From NCBI GenBank assembly GCA_963663975.2, contig CAXXRA010000006.1, forward strand, positions 1 through 64,000: DNA of 64,000 bases, given 5' to 3'. Below are positions 1 to 9,604 of this stretch, in pieces. The stretch comes from JANQRX01 sp963663975. GTDB taxonomy: Bacteria; Pseudomonadota; Alphaproteobacteria; Rhizobiales; Kaistiaceae. Numbering within the stretch: the first letter of the stretch is position 1; each line of letters starts with the position of its first letter. A program made the position numbers and the translations under genes. The notes beneath the pieces were generated by a model. It did not search any database. It had not been told where the DNA came from and saw nothing but the letters and a program-made list of their open reading frames with translations.

Positions 1-1236
1 GCGTAGATGTGGGGAACCGACCATGGGCCAAATGGGCTTTTTCGACATCGCGAATCGGTATGCCGGCCTGGACGCCAAGAACGATCCTTTGGCGAGGATC
101 GACGCGGTGGTTCCGTGGGAGAATTTCCGTGCCCGCCTGGAGGCGATCTGGCGCAAGCCGGCCGAGGAACGGAAGTCGCCGGCGGGGCGAAAGCCCTGGG
201 ACGCGGTGGCGATGTTCAAGGCGATCGTTCTCTGCGAGCTTTACAATCTCTCGGACGACCAAGTGGAGTACCAGCTTCGCGACCGCCTCTCGTTCATGCG
301 GTTCGTAGGGTTCGGTCTTGAGGACAAGGTCCCCGACGCCAAGACGGTGTGGCTCTACCGGGAACAGTTGGCGCGGGCGGGCATGGTCGAGGCGTTGTTC
401 GAGGACTTCGACGGCTATCTGGAGAAGCAGGGCTACCTGGCGATGGGCGGCCAGATCATCGACGCGTCGATCGTACCGGTCCCCAAGGCAGCGCAACAGC
501 CGTGACGACAACGCGCGGATCAAGGATGGCGAGACGCCGGAGGGCTGGAAGGACCAGCCGGCCAAGCGGTCGCAGAAGGACACGGACGCACGGTGGACAA
601 AGAAGCATGGCAAGAGCCACTACGGTTACAAGAACCATGTCAACGTGGACCGCCGGCACAAGCTGGTGCGGCGTTTACCAGGTGACCGACGCGGCGGTGC
701 ACGACAGCCAGGTCGTGGAGGACATCCTTGATCCGGACAACACGGCCTCGGACGTGTGGGCGGACAGCGCCTATCGGTCGGCGGAGATCGAGGCGAAGCT
801 GAAGGAGAAGGGCCTGAACAGCCGCATCCACCGCAAGGGGCATCGCGACAAGCCGCTGAGCGAGCGGGAGAAGCGGGGCAACAAGGCCCGTTCGAAGGTG
901 CGGGCGCGCGTCGAGCACGTGTTCGGGGCCCAGAGCAACGACATGGGCGGGACGCTGGTGCGCAGTATCGGGCTGGTACGGGCGAGGGCGCGGATCGGGC
1001 TGAAGAACCTCGCCTACAACATGCGCCGCCTGGTGCAGCTGGAGCGTCTCGCCGCGGCGGCGCCAACGTGATGGTCATCAGGGGAGAAGTCTGCCTGGAG
1101 CCCCCATTGACAGGGAAACAGACCCGCCGGGGAGCCGGAGAAGGCCGAAAACCCAGACGCCAACCCCGCTCATGACCCGCGAGAACCGCACAACCTGTCG
1201 AGTTTCACGTCAGTCGCATTATTTTTCGAGGTGCCC
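1..1236 (+). mobile_element. IS5-family element, copy A (left end outside window)
   Basis: The same element occurs complete at 10897-12190. The shared sequence ends at the same motif (GAGGTGCCC) in both copies, which sets the right end here at 1236. The left terminal repeat seen in copy B, about 80 bp before the transposase start, lies before the window. The right end cuts the 3' part of the SDR gene that follows, so the insertion is what broke that gene. Confidence 0.85.
23..1071 (+). pseudogene. IS5-family DDE transposase, frameshifted (copy A)
   Basis: The protein opens MGQMGFFDIANRY and carries the DDE residues of an IS5 transposase: D in GGQIIDASIV, D in VWADSAYRS and E in RARVEHVFG. 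Against copy B this copy has one extra G near 487 and one extra T near 675. Translation therefore leaves frame after PVPK and never recovers the full reading. Joining the frames gives about 349 residues, a normal IS5 length. The copy is inactive as written. Because copy B is intact at both of these places, the indels are either recent decay or read errors. Confidence 0.85.
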
Positions 1237-1774
1237 TAATGCCTTGCGTTGCAAGCTTCTCAGCCAGCACCAGCATGAGACCGTGTACTCCTCCCTTGCT
1301 GGGAGCATAGGGGATGGAGGCGGCGCCTCCGGTAACGCCGCCCTGTGACGCCGTGAGCACGATAACGCCGTGCCCCGCGCTCTTCATGCGCTTGGCGGCG
1401 TGTTTTGCCATGAGAAAGGAGCCCTTGAGGTTCACTTCGACCACCCGGTCCCAGACCGTTTCTGAAACGTCCGCGATATCGACCATCACTCCTTGGATCA
1501 CCCCGGCGATGTGAAGCAGAACGTCAAGCCCGCCAAGCCATTGACAAGCATCGTCGACGGATCGCGACACCGACGTTTCGTCGCTGACGTCAACACGCCA
1601 GAACCTTGCGACCCCACCGGCGCTGGCAATCGTTCGAACCGCCTCTCGGCCACGATCGTCGATGTCGAATGCTGCGACGCGCGCGCCGTAGCGGGCAACG
1701 CAGATTGCCGTCGCCCTCCCGATGCCGCTTGCGGCACCGGTAACGATGATTCGCTTGTCTGAAAGGCGCGGCAA
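1237..1774 (-). pseudogene. SDR-family oxidoreductase, C-terminus lost to IS5
   Basis: NAD(P)-dependent short-chain dehydrogenase. The Rossmann glycine motif TGAASGIG is near residue 13, a serine-bearing LTASQGG segment follows, and the catalytic Tyr/Lys are in YAPSKGG. The start is TTG at 1774, chosen because AGGAG lies about 9 nt upstream. The family is normally about 250 residues; here the reading is lost after KLATQGI, where IS5 sequence begins, so the last 70 or so residues are missing. It shares strand with the RraA-like gene upstream (1976-2647), so the two may once have belonged to one catabolic operon. Substrate unknown. Confidence 0.8.
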
Positions 1775-1975
1775 CTCGAGATGCTCCTAAGCCTTCACGG
1801 GTCTCCATTACCTTCAGATCCGGCCCGGCGTTGTTGGCTGCGGAACTTGGACGGGGACCCATCAGCCCCTCTTCTCCTCGCCCGCACCGAGCTCAACCTG
1901 GCCGGATGTTATCCGCCGCGGCGCTAACCCATGTGCAGGATGCCGCCCGTCATTCCCCAACTCATCCAGGCAATT

Positions 1976-2647
1976 TTATCCGTTGAACTCACACCCAAGT
2001 CGCTCCAGCGATGCATCGACCCAGGAACGGTCCCAGGCGGCGATATCGGCGAGACGCTTTTCTTCAGAATCGCGCTTTTTGGCCGCTTCCCGGTAGACCG
2101 TTTCGACAAGATCGTAGGGAATGCAGAGGAGACCATCGGCGTCGCCCACCATCAGGTCGCCCGGTTCGATTACCATGCCGTCGAGCGAGACCGAAACATT
2201 GATCTCACCCGGACCGTCCTTATAGGGTCCACGGTGGGTAACGCCGGCCGCGTAGACGGGGAATTGTCCCTTGCGAATCGTCTCTGAGTCGCGGATGGCG
2301 CCGTTGATCACGATTCCGCCGAGTCGGCGATGAACCATATAGGCGACCATCAACTCGCCGATGATGCTGTTGGTAAGATCGCCGCCGGCGTCGACGACGA
2401 TCACGTCGCCCGGCTCGGCGAGATCGAGCGCCTTGTGCGTCATCAGGTTGTCGCCGGGGCGGGTCCGCACCGTCAGCGCGGGGCCGGCCAGCCTGTTGCC
2501 CTCATACAGGGGACGCAGGCGGGCCCCGCCGGCCGCCATCCGCGACATCACGTCACTAATATTGGCGACCGGTAGCTCCCGGAAGCGCGCCGCAACGCTG
2601 GTGCTGACCCGGCGACTGCGTGGATGAATGGCGAAACCAATCATCAT
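1976..2647 (-). CDS. RraA-family protein (aldolase/dimethylmenaquinone-methyltransferase-like fold)
   Basis: About 223 residues if begun at the ATG at 2647, which overlaps the stop of the VOC gene. The conserved core is VVDAGGDLTNSIIGELM followed by GGIVINGAIRDSE. The invariant Arg-Asp pair of AIRD is the metal-linked catalytic site of HMG/CHA aldolases, which share this fold with RraA. In this family the enzymatic members cleave 4-hydroxy-4-methyl-2-oxoglutarate-type acids. The surrounding SDR, VOC and sugar-permease genes favour a catabolic role over RNase E inhibition. An upstream in-frame ATG at 2713 exists but reads antisense to the VOC gene and is rejected. Confidence 0.8.
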   Translation of the reverse strand: MMIGFAIHPRSRRVSTSVAARFRELPVANISDVMSRMAAGGARLRPLYEGNRLAGPALTVRTRPGDNLMTHKALDLAEPGDVIVVDAGGDLTNSIIGELMVAYMVHRRLGGIVINGAIRDSETIRKGQFPVYAAGVTHRGPYKDGPGEINVSVSLDGMVIEPGDLMVGDADGLLCIPYDLVETVYREAAKKRDSEEKRLADIAAWDRSWVDASLERLGCEFNG

Positions 2648-2838
2648 TCCCCCCCGGCCTTGACGTCGATAGCGATGATGTGGACGACAGGATCGTCTCC
2701 ACAGTATATCCACGCGCCGGGAAGCCGGACCGGCGGTCGCTCTCCTTGCCTCATTCCGAGCAATTCCTGGTAAAAATCAACCGTCGTCTGAACGTCGGTT
2801 GTTCTTATGTTGACATGTTGAAGAGATTTGACCGCCAT
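2644..2838 (-). CDS. VOC/glyoxalase-fold protein, half-length
   Basis: 64 residues opening MAVKSLQHVNIRTTDVQ with a DFYQELLGM helix, which is the first beta-alpha-beta-beta-beta half of a vicinal-oxygen-chelate domain. The metal-binding His in HVNIRT is present. Family members are usually 120-150 residues with a second half supplying further metal ligands; here translation stops at KAGGE and overlaps the next gene's start. It is probably a deletion remnant, though a half-domain that dimerises cannot be excluded. Confidence 0.6.
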   Translation of the reverse strand: MAVKSLQHVNIRTTDVQTTVDFYQELLGMRQGERPPVRLPGAWIYCGDDPVVHIIAIDVKAGGE

Positions 2839-2964
2839 TTCGTTGAGTCCCCAAAATCAACCCAAAGAAGTTTCGTCGTGGATGGCATTGCGCTGCTACC
2901 GTCGAACACTTACGCTTGAGAGCCGTTCCATTGTACGCCGCGGAACGATCAAAGGTCGACTCGT

Positions 2965-3583
2965 CTACTTGACGCCCGTGTGGCTGGCCGTCTCGATGAT
3001 CTGGCGCTGAGCGAAAATGAACAGCAGCAGGGGCGGCGCCAACATGGTCACGGCAGCGGCAAGGAGAAGGTTGAAGGGCGTATAAAACTGCGAATCTAAG
3101 CGCGAGAGCGCCAAGGGTGCTGTCTGCATTTCCGGCCCGCCGACGATGATCAACGGCCACAGGAACTCATCCCAGCTGGCCGACGTCACCAAGACGCCGA
3201 TAGCGACAAGCGCCGGCCACAATTGCGGCAGAACGGCGTGTCGGAAAACCGCCAGTTCTCCGGCCCCGTCCATGCGTGCGGCATCGAGGTAGTCGCTTGG
3301 TATGGCCAATATGAATTGACGCATCAGGAATACGGCGAACGCCGATGCCGCGGTGGGGAAGATCAGCCCCTGGAATGAGTCGTACCAACCTATGCCATTC
3401 ACGATCAGAAATAGCGGGATCATGATGCCCTGAAGGGGCAACAGCGTCATCGTGAGGATAGCAATGATGATCAGCCCTCTACCCCTGAACTGGAATTTCG
3501 CGAGGCCGTAGCCGGCGAGCGAGGCCACGACAAGGTTGATTAGTACATGACATCCAGTGACGAACACGCTGTTGAGCATGGGG
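2965..3583 (-). pseudogene. CUT1-type sugar ABC transporter permease (MalG-like), N-terminus lost to IS21
   Basis: About 204 residues of inner-membrane permease with roughly five hydrophobic segments. The EAA loop that contacts the ATPase is visible as DAARMDGAGELAVFRHAVLP. Complete MalG-like proteins are about 275 residues. The first transmembrane region is missing because IS21 begins at 3584, and the Met near 3579 is probably internal. No matching binding protein or ATPase lies nearby; the intact transporter at 52.8-57.0 kb has its own two permeases. The reading end has the usual QRQIIETASHTGVK-type tail. Confidence 0.8.
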
Positions 3584-3730
3584 TGTCAAACGGCTTTCAA
3601 TATTGACCCCCGATCGGCGTGCAAAATTGACCCCCCTGAGCGGCACGGCGGAGGTTGTCCCGGTAGTCAATAGGGGGGGTACCTGTTGACCCACCGGGGC
3701 AACCGGGCCGCAGGCACGGCCGGCGGCGGC

Positions 3731-4459
3731 TCAGGAGCGGTTCTTGAAGCGCCAGCTCTCGTTGCCGGTCTCGATGATCTCGCAATGATGGGTGAGACGG
3801 TCGAGCAGGGCTGTGGTCATCTTGGGGTCGCCGAAGACGGATGGCCATTCGCCGAAGGCGAGGTTGGTGGTGATGACGATAGAGGTGCGCTCGTAGAGCC
3901 GGCTCATGAGGTGGAAGAGCAGCTGCCCGCCGGCCTGGGCGAAGGGCAGGTAGCCGAGTTCGTCGAGGATGACGAAGTCGCGGCGTACAAGCTGATCTGC
4001 GGTGCGGCCCTGGCGTCCGGCGCGGAGCTCGGCCTCGAGGTGGTTGACCAGGTCGACGACGTTGTAGCAGCGGCCCCGGGCGCCCTTGCGGATGCAGGAG
4101 CGCGCGATGGCGACGGCGAGATGGGTCTTGCCGGTGCCGGTGCCGCCGACCAGCACGATGTTGCGCTTGCCCTCCAGGAAGCCGCCGCCGGCGAGCTCCT
4201 GGATCAGGGGCTCGTTGACTGGCGAGGCGGCGAAGTCGAAGTCGGCCAGCTCCTTGGCCGTTGGCAACCTGGCGGACGCCATCTGGTACTTGATCGAGCG
4301 CGCCGTCTTGTCGGCGATCTCGACCTGCAGCAGCGTACCGATGATCTGCTGCACCGGATGACGACGCTTGAGCCCGTCGGCAAGGATGTCGTCGTAGGCG
4401 GCGCGCATGCCCGCGAGCTTCAACGCCGTCATCATCGCCAGCACCTCATGACGCTCCAT
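3731..4459 (-). CDS. istB: IstB, IS21 helper ATPase (copy 1)
   Basis: 242-residue AAA+ ATPase that recruits target DNA and stimulates the IstA transposase. Walker A is GGTGTGKT at about residues 105-112 and Walker B is FVILDELGY at about 162-170, close to the normal IstB length of about 250. Its start overlaps the end of istA by 14 bases, the usual translationally coupled arrangement. It is intact, unlike istA. Confidence 0.93.
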   Translation of the reverse strand: MERHEVLAMMTALKLAGMRAAYDDILADGLKRRHPVQQIIGTLLQVEIADKTARSIKYQMASARLPTAKELADFDFAASPVNEPLIQELAGGGFLEGKRNIVLVGGTGTGKTHLAVAIARSCIRKGARGRCYNVVDLVNHLEAELRAGRQGRTADQLVRRDFVILDELGYLPFAQAGGQLLFHLMSRLYERTSIVITTNLAFGEWPSVFGDPKMTTALLDRLTHHCEIIETGNESWRFKNRS

Positions 4460-5970
4460 GACCGGCCTCCCTCAGGCGATCGTAGCGCTGACAGTCGGCC
4501 ACCGGCCGGTGGCGAAGCTGCAGGCCCTCGGGCGTCGGGATGGTCGCCGGCGGTGCCGGCTGGCACTGCCGGGCGAGGATGTTGAGCTCGACGTCGGCGC
4601 TGCAGGCGCCGCAGTCGAGCGCCTCGGCACAGGCCGCCTCGACCGCCTCCAGCCCGTCCTCCTGAACCGCCGCGAGGATCCTCACGAACTGCCTGTCACC
4701 GTCGTCGCAACCCGTCAGCCGGGCCCGTATGCGGCCGAGCGCGCCGGGCAGTTGCCAGCCCTTGAAGGGCGCGCCATTGCGCAGCGCGCCGGGCTTCCTC
4801 GTCAGGATCGGCACGTAGTGCCACGGATCGTAGGCGACCTGGCCGCGCCCGAAGCTGCGGGGATGCTCGGCGACGGTCTCGCCGTCCTGGCGGATGACGA
4901 TCCGATCGGCGTAGGCCCGCACGTCGACCGGCCGCCCGACGGCACGGGCGGCGACGCTGTAGTGGTTGTTGTCGAAGCGCACCAGACAGGTCTTGGACAC
5001 CGCCACCTCGGTGGCGTGGAAGCCGTCGAAGGGGCCGCGATAGGCCATCAAGAAGGGCCGCTCCTCCTCGAACACCTGCCACACCGTCTTGCTCTCGATC
5101 GTCGGATGCGGCCGCTTCTTGGCGTCCTCGATACACCGATCCATCAGCCACTCGTTGATCTCGACGTAGGAGCGGCCCCGCGGGATGGGCACGAACAGGC
5201 GGCCGCGGACGTCACCCACCTGCCTCTCGACCTGCCCCTTCTCCCAGCCCGCACCCGGAGTGCACGCCACCGGCTCCACCAGATGGTGGGAGCACAGCTC
5301 CAGAAAGCGCCGATTGTAGGCGCGCTCCTTGCCGACGAAGACCATGCTCACCGCCGTCTTCATGTTGTCGTAGATGCCCCGCCGGCAGACCCCGCCGAAG
5401 AAGTGGAAGGCCCGTTCGTGCGCCTCGAACACCATCTCCTGGCTCTCGCGCGGGAAGATTCTGAACCAGCTGCATGCGGCTGTAGCAGAGCCGCATGTGC
5501 GCCGCCTTCACCTTGGTCGTCACACCCGACAGGCGCGCGTACTCGTGGCTCCAGTCGAACTGGTAGGCCTCGCCGGGATCGAAGCTCAGCGGCACAAAAC
5601 CCTGCGACGGCGACAACAGCCGCCACCGCCGACGCCAGGTCCTGGCGTAGCGGCGCACTGCGTCGTAGCCGCCGCCATAGCCCAGAGCCGCAAGGTCTTC
5701 ATGAACCCGCAGCAGAGACAGCCGATCCCGGCGCGGCCTCTTCTCGTTGGCCTCCAGCTGGCGCTCGAGCTCATCCACCCACGGCCCAAGCTTCGGCATC
5801 GGCTGGATCTTGCGCTCGTAGCTGTACGAGGTCTCATCGCCCCGCACCACCTTGCGCACCGTGTTCTTCGAAACCCTCAAATCCCGGGCGATCTTCTTGA
5901 TCGGAACGCCCCTCACCAGATGATCCCGACGTATCCGTGCGATCGTCTCCACAACCAGCATCTCCCCCAC
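4446..5970 (-). pseudogene. istA: IstA, IS21 transposase with a frameshift (copy 1)
   Basis: The N-terminal part has the HTH (KKIARDLRVSKNTVRKVV) and the first catalytic Asp in YQFDWSHE. The second part, in another frame, has IYDNMKTAV (second Asp) and EKGQVERQV (Glu). The frames must be joined near 5450, after RMQLVQN, by a one-base change. The break lies between catalytic residues, so neither half alone could be active. The same break occurs at the same place in copies 2 and 3. It is either a frozen mutation spread by copying or recombination, or a recoding site. Confidence 0.85.
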
Positions 5971-6077
5971 CTCGTCTGTCCAAACAACGAGGTGTGTTAA
6001 AAATCACAAAACCAGGGGGGTCAATTTTGGACGCCGATTACCCCACCAAGGGGGTCAATATTCCACGCCGATCAACA

Positions 6078-6709
6078 CGTACTGTCATGTCCGCACATGG
6101 CCCCGGTGCCACCAAGCAGCGGCTCGTTCAGGCGCTCAAGGAAGAAGAGGTCCGCCGCGGACTCAACTTCGAATATTGCTTTGTCACCGTTGGCAGCAGC
6201 CTCAACCGCGCTCCTTCCGACCAAGTCTGGGGGGCCGGCGAGATTCTTTCGCTCGATTCGGGGGGGAATTACCAAGGCTACATTGGCGATCTCTGCCGAA
6301 TGGCAATCACGGCGAACCCGACCAGGAGTTGGTCCAGCTGCTCGGCGAAGTCGATGAGATCCAGCAGGCTGCGCGGAAGGCGACAAAGGCGGGCGCTACG
6401 GGAGCCGATATCTACGGTTCAGCGGCGCCGCTGGTACAGCGTTCGCCCAACGCCAAATCCATCGAGTTTGTCGCCCACGGACTGGGCCTCGTCCCGAACG
6501 AATCTCCGCGGCTTACGTACACGCGGCAGGACATGGACAAGCCGCTCGAAGCTGGCATGGTGCTCTCCATCGAGACTATCCTCGAACATCCGAGGCGCGG
6601 CTTCATCAAGCTCGAAGATACCGTTGCGGTAACAAAGAGTGGCTTGGATGGCTTAGGCGACAAAGGCCGCGGCTGGAATCGGGGCGGCAGCCGGGCCAAC
6701 AATCCCTGA
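6078..6709 (+). pseudogene. M24-family metallopeptidase (Xaa-Pro peptidase-like), 5' lost and frameshifted
   Basis: This is the catalytic pita-bread domain. The metal ligands can be read in order: Asp in LSLDSGG, Asp in GYIGDLC, His in FVAHGLGL, Glu in LSIETIL and Glu in IKLEDTV. The N-terminal domain is missing because IS21 ends at 6077. One base is missing near 6318: the frame changes after CRMAI and resumes at GEPDQELVQ. Members are normally about 370-400 residues. Confidence 0.8.
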
Positions 6710-7008
6710 TCGTCAATCCCTGTGCTATGCGCACGATCGACCACAGAATTCCCGGCTGTACAGCTAAGGCGGCATGTTGCGCCAGTTCTCGGGATCTCCG
6801 CCTGCCAGACAAGGTGCATTTTCGACAATAGGTGATGGATAGACGGGGTCGCTGCGTCATGGTCCCGACTGATTGATCAACGCTCTAGCACCCGTCATAT
6901 CGGAAAGACCGAGCAGGTCGAAGACCGTGTTACCTCGCCGCCGGACGTGAACGCCCCGTGCGACGGAGCGCCGTTGCCGCCGGAAGTGGTGCCCGCACGC
7001 CTAGGTGG

Positions 7009-8283
7009 CTATTCGGTGTCGGCTCCCGGATCTATCTGGAATCGGAGGCAGCGATGGGAGGCTCGCAGGGCTTCTTCGACGGCCTCGGGACTGTCGCCTC
7101 GAGCGAATATGAAGCCCAAATATTTGTTGCCCTCGGGAAGCGGCACGACGTCCTGGCCCTTGGCAAGGGTGATCGTCACATCATCGACACCTGCGACCCC
7201 CCGCGCGGCCTTGAGCCCTCCTACCGACTCCAGCACGCCGCCTCGAGGAATAGGAATCATCATGACGCCGGCAGCCTTTTCTTCACGGTCCATGGTTTCG
7301 ATGGACAGGCCCATGGCGTGGCTCAATATGAGTTCCTCGAGCCTTATCCCGGCGCCGAACCGGAGTGCCCGGGCGCACAGGCCGCCAATGGAGCGTGCGC
7401 CCACTTCGATGACCCAGGGACCCTGGTCATTGAGCCGCAGTTCGGCGTGGATGGGCCCGTGGTTCAGCCCCAAGATGGTGACGGCTTGTATCGTGGCATC
7501 AGTGACCCGGCGCTGCCAAGATTCGGGAAGCCGTGACGGGGTCAGGTAAATGGTCTCCTCGAAGAAAGGTCCTTCCAGGAGATCGGGTTTGTCGAAGAGG
7601 GCAAGGACCGTGAGTCGGCCCTTGTCGAGAAGCCCCTCCAACGCCACCTCCCGGCCCGCAACATATCCCTCGACGAGGATATTCCTGGCCGTCTCTCCCA
7701 AGGCTGCGACGTCGGGCTGCTTCAGAATGCGGGTGATTCGGTGAAAGGCTGTGACGAAGTCGTCCGGATTGTCGGCGCGGATGACCCCGCGACTCGCTGA
7801 CAATATCAGTGGCTTCAGAACGCAGGGGTAGATGACCTCACGTGAAGCCCTTCCGGGGTCGGTTTCGACGCTCAACACGGAAAAGGGCGGCGTCAACAGG
7901 CCGCTGTTGGCCAGCACGGTCCGAAAGCGAAATTTGTTGGCCGTCGCCTCCACCGATTCAGGCGCGTTGTGGGTCAGACCCAGGGCCTTGGACGCCCTGG
8001 CCGCCAACACTGTGGTTTCCTCGTCAACGCCTAGAACGGCACGCAACGGGAAGTCTAGGGCATAGGTGCAAATCTCACCGACACCTGTGTCGGGGTCCTG
8101 AAAATCGATGGTGACGGTGCGTCCGTCCGCAAACGCCTCCAGCACCTGCCGCTGGTTGGAGCCCACGGCCACGTCCACGCCCAGACGATGGGCGGCGTCA
8201 AGAAAATCGGCGACCCGGTAGGAGGTGGTCGGAATGAGCAGAAGAAGCCGGGCCGGGACGTCGCGGTCGGTCAATGAAGCCAC
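7009..8283 (-). CDS. ATP-grasp-domain ligase of unknown substrate
   Basis: 424 residues. The N-terminal Rossmann-like part (RLLLLIPTTSYRVADFLDAA) is followed by an ATP-grasp core with a nucleotide Lys in CVLKPL, a glycine loop SASRGV, an acidic LVEGYVAGREVALEG strand and the metal-binding EVGARSIGG near residue 300. The family couples ATP hydrolysis to carboxylate-amine ligation (the group including BacD and related dipeptide/carnosine synthases). It stands alone on the minus strand, divergent from the Nfu gene, so no substrate can be inferred. Length and motifs look intact. Confidence 0.8.
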   Translation of the reverse strand: MASLTDRDVPARLLLLIPTTSYRVADFLDAAHRLGVDVAVGSNQRQVLEAFADGRTVTIDFQDPDTGVGEICTYALDFPLRAVLGVDEETTVLAARASKALGLTHNAPESVEATANKFRFRTVLANSGLLTPPFSVLSVETDPGRASREVIYPCVLKPLILSASRGVIRADNPDDFVTAFHRITRILKQPDVAALGETARNILVEGYVAGREVALEGLLDKGRLTVLALFDKPDLLEGPFFEETIYLTPSRLPESWQRRVTDATIQAVTILGLNHGPIHAELRLNDQGPWVIEVGARSIGGLCARALRFGAGIRLEELILSHAMGLSIETMDREEKAAGVMMIPIPRGGVLESVGGLKAARGVAGVDDVTITLAKGQDVVPLPEGNKYLGFIFARGDSPEAVEEALRASHRCLRFQIDPGADTE

Positions 8284-8671
8284 CTTTTCCGCGCTCGGAA
8301 TTCGCCGACCATGGTTCGCCGTCGGTTGGGCACCAACGGGACCAGGGTTTGTTCAGACACGGCACATGGACCGGAGTATGATATGTTTCCGGGAAATCCA
8401 AAACGCAGGCGCAATCAGAAAACTGAAAACTCGCATCGGTTGCCAGGTGGAGAACGCGACACGGCCCTGGCGCGTGCACGCAGTGAAAGCCATATGGCAG
8501 GTTCCATATGTGGAATGGTGATTCCAACGACATCGCACGCCGGACCTGAAGCCGACACGACATGCACAGACACCGATGAAGCTTCCGTCGTCGACAGGCA
8601 AGGGCGCTTGTAAACCAATGGCGATATCTGCGGCCGCGGCCAATGGGAGCATCGCAGAGGGCAGTTGAAAC
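8284..8671. other. Divergent intergenic region
   Basis: 388 bases between the minus-strand ATP-grasp gene and the plus-strand Nfu gene. Both promoters should lie here. Short open frames on both strands show no family resemblance. I see no clear palindrome, riboswitch-like fold or repeat. Confidence 0.5.
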
Positions 8672-9559
8672 ATGTTCATTCAAACTGAAGCGACCCCGAA
8701 CCCCGCGACGATCAAGTTCCTGCCCGGCCGGCCGGTTGTGGATCGCGGGACGGTGAACTTTCCGACGCTTGAGGATGCGGGCCGCTCGCCGCTAGCGAGC
8801 CGGCTTTATGAGATCGAGGGCGTCGCCGGCGTGTTTTTCGGCGCTGACTTCATCACCGTAACGACGACCGATGCGCAGGACTGGACGCGGCTCAAGCCGT
8901 CGATCCTCGGCGTCATCATGGAGCATTTCATGTCCGGTCAGCCAGTGTTTGCAAACGAGCAAACGGTCGCCGGCAACGGCGGCGGCTCGGAAGGCGCCGG
9001 GTCTGACTTCGAGGCGGTCTCCGACGCGCCGCAGGAACTGGTGGAGCAGGTGCAGGAGCTCATCGAGAGCCGGCTCCAACCCGCGGTTGACGGCTCCGGT
9101 GGCCGCATCGAGTTCCATTCCTTCGTGGGCACCACGGTGAACCTGCGCCTGCAGGGCTCGGCCAAGGCCATGCTATCGCGGATCGAGACTATGCTGCGGC
9201 AATATGTGCCTGACATCGAAAAGGTGCAGGACGTCATGGATGCCATCCCCAAACCGGGGCTGGAGACGCCCACCGGCAAGGCCGTGCGCGAGGTTCTGGA
9301 CAGCCGCATCAACCCGGCCGTGGCCGCCCATGGCGGTCACATCTCGCTGATCGACGTCATTGGACCGCGTGTGTTTCTCCGTCTGGAGGGTGGGTGCCAG
9401 GGCTGCGGGATGGCCAACGTTACGCTCAAACAGGGCGTGGAAGCCGAGATCAAGCGCGCTGCTCCGGAGGTCCAGGAAGTCCTCGACGTAACCGATCACG
9501 CGACCGGCTCAAATCCGTACTACCAGCCCGGCAAGGGCGGAGCGAGCCCAATGGCGTGA
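8672..9559 (+). CDS. Nfu/NifU-type Fe-S scaffold protein with one degenerate and one intact NifU domain
   Basis: 295 residues. The N-terminal Nfu_N domain has TEATPNPATIKFLPG. A first NifU-type domain (about 118-190: QVQELIESRLQPAVDGSGGR) lacks cysteines, with GSAKAMLSR where a CxxC loop is expected. A second domain (about 205-275) has the cluster ligands Cys242 and Cys245 in GGCQGCGMA. Nfu proteins carry a 4Fe-4S cluster, usually at a dimer interface, and deliver it to apo-enzymes in the cytoplasm. Known Nfu proteins of this class are about 185-200 residues with a single NifU domain, so the extra domain is unusual. Alone on its strand. Confidence 0.85.
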   Translation: MFIQTEATPNPATIKFLPGRPVVDRGTVNFPTLEDAGRSPLASRLYEIEGVAGVFFGADFITVTTTDAQDWTRLKPSILGVIMEHFMSGQPVFANEQTVAGNGGGSEGAGSDFEAVSDAPQELVEQVQELIESRLQPAVDGSGGRIEFHSFVGTTVNLRLQGSAKAMLSRIETMLRQYVPDIEKVQDVMDAIPKPGLETPTGKAVREVLDSRINPAVAAHGGHISLIDVIGPRVFLRLEGGCQGCGMANVTLKQGVEAEIKRAAPEVQEVLDVTDHATGSNPYYQPGKGGASPMA

Positions 9560-9604
9560 GTCCTTCAACAATCTGTTAGCTAGGAGAGTTTGCCGTCGCT
9601 AAGG

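Larger units (their letters stand above)
3584..6077 (-). mobile_element. IS21-family element, copy 1 (2494 bp)
   Basis: The ends are TGTCAAACGG at the left and, read inward from the right, TGTTGATCGG. Both are followed by repeated AATATTGACCCCC-type blocks, as expected for the multiple terminal repeats of IS21. It carries istA and istB on the minus strand. The flanks (GGGG / CGTA) show no target duplication. On its left it truncates an ABC permease and on its right an M24 peptidase. It differs from copies 2 and 3 by one base that I could see (C at 5706, where they have T). Confidence 0.9.

Noticed and set aside
4458..5900. 480-residue open frame on the plus strand across istA (also at 38634 and 49289)
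   Set aside because: It is antisense to istA in high-GC DNA, low in complexity, and present only because the IS is repeated.
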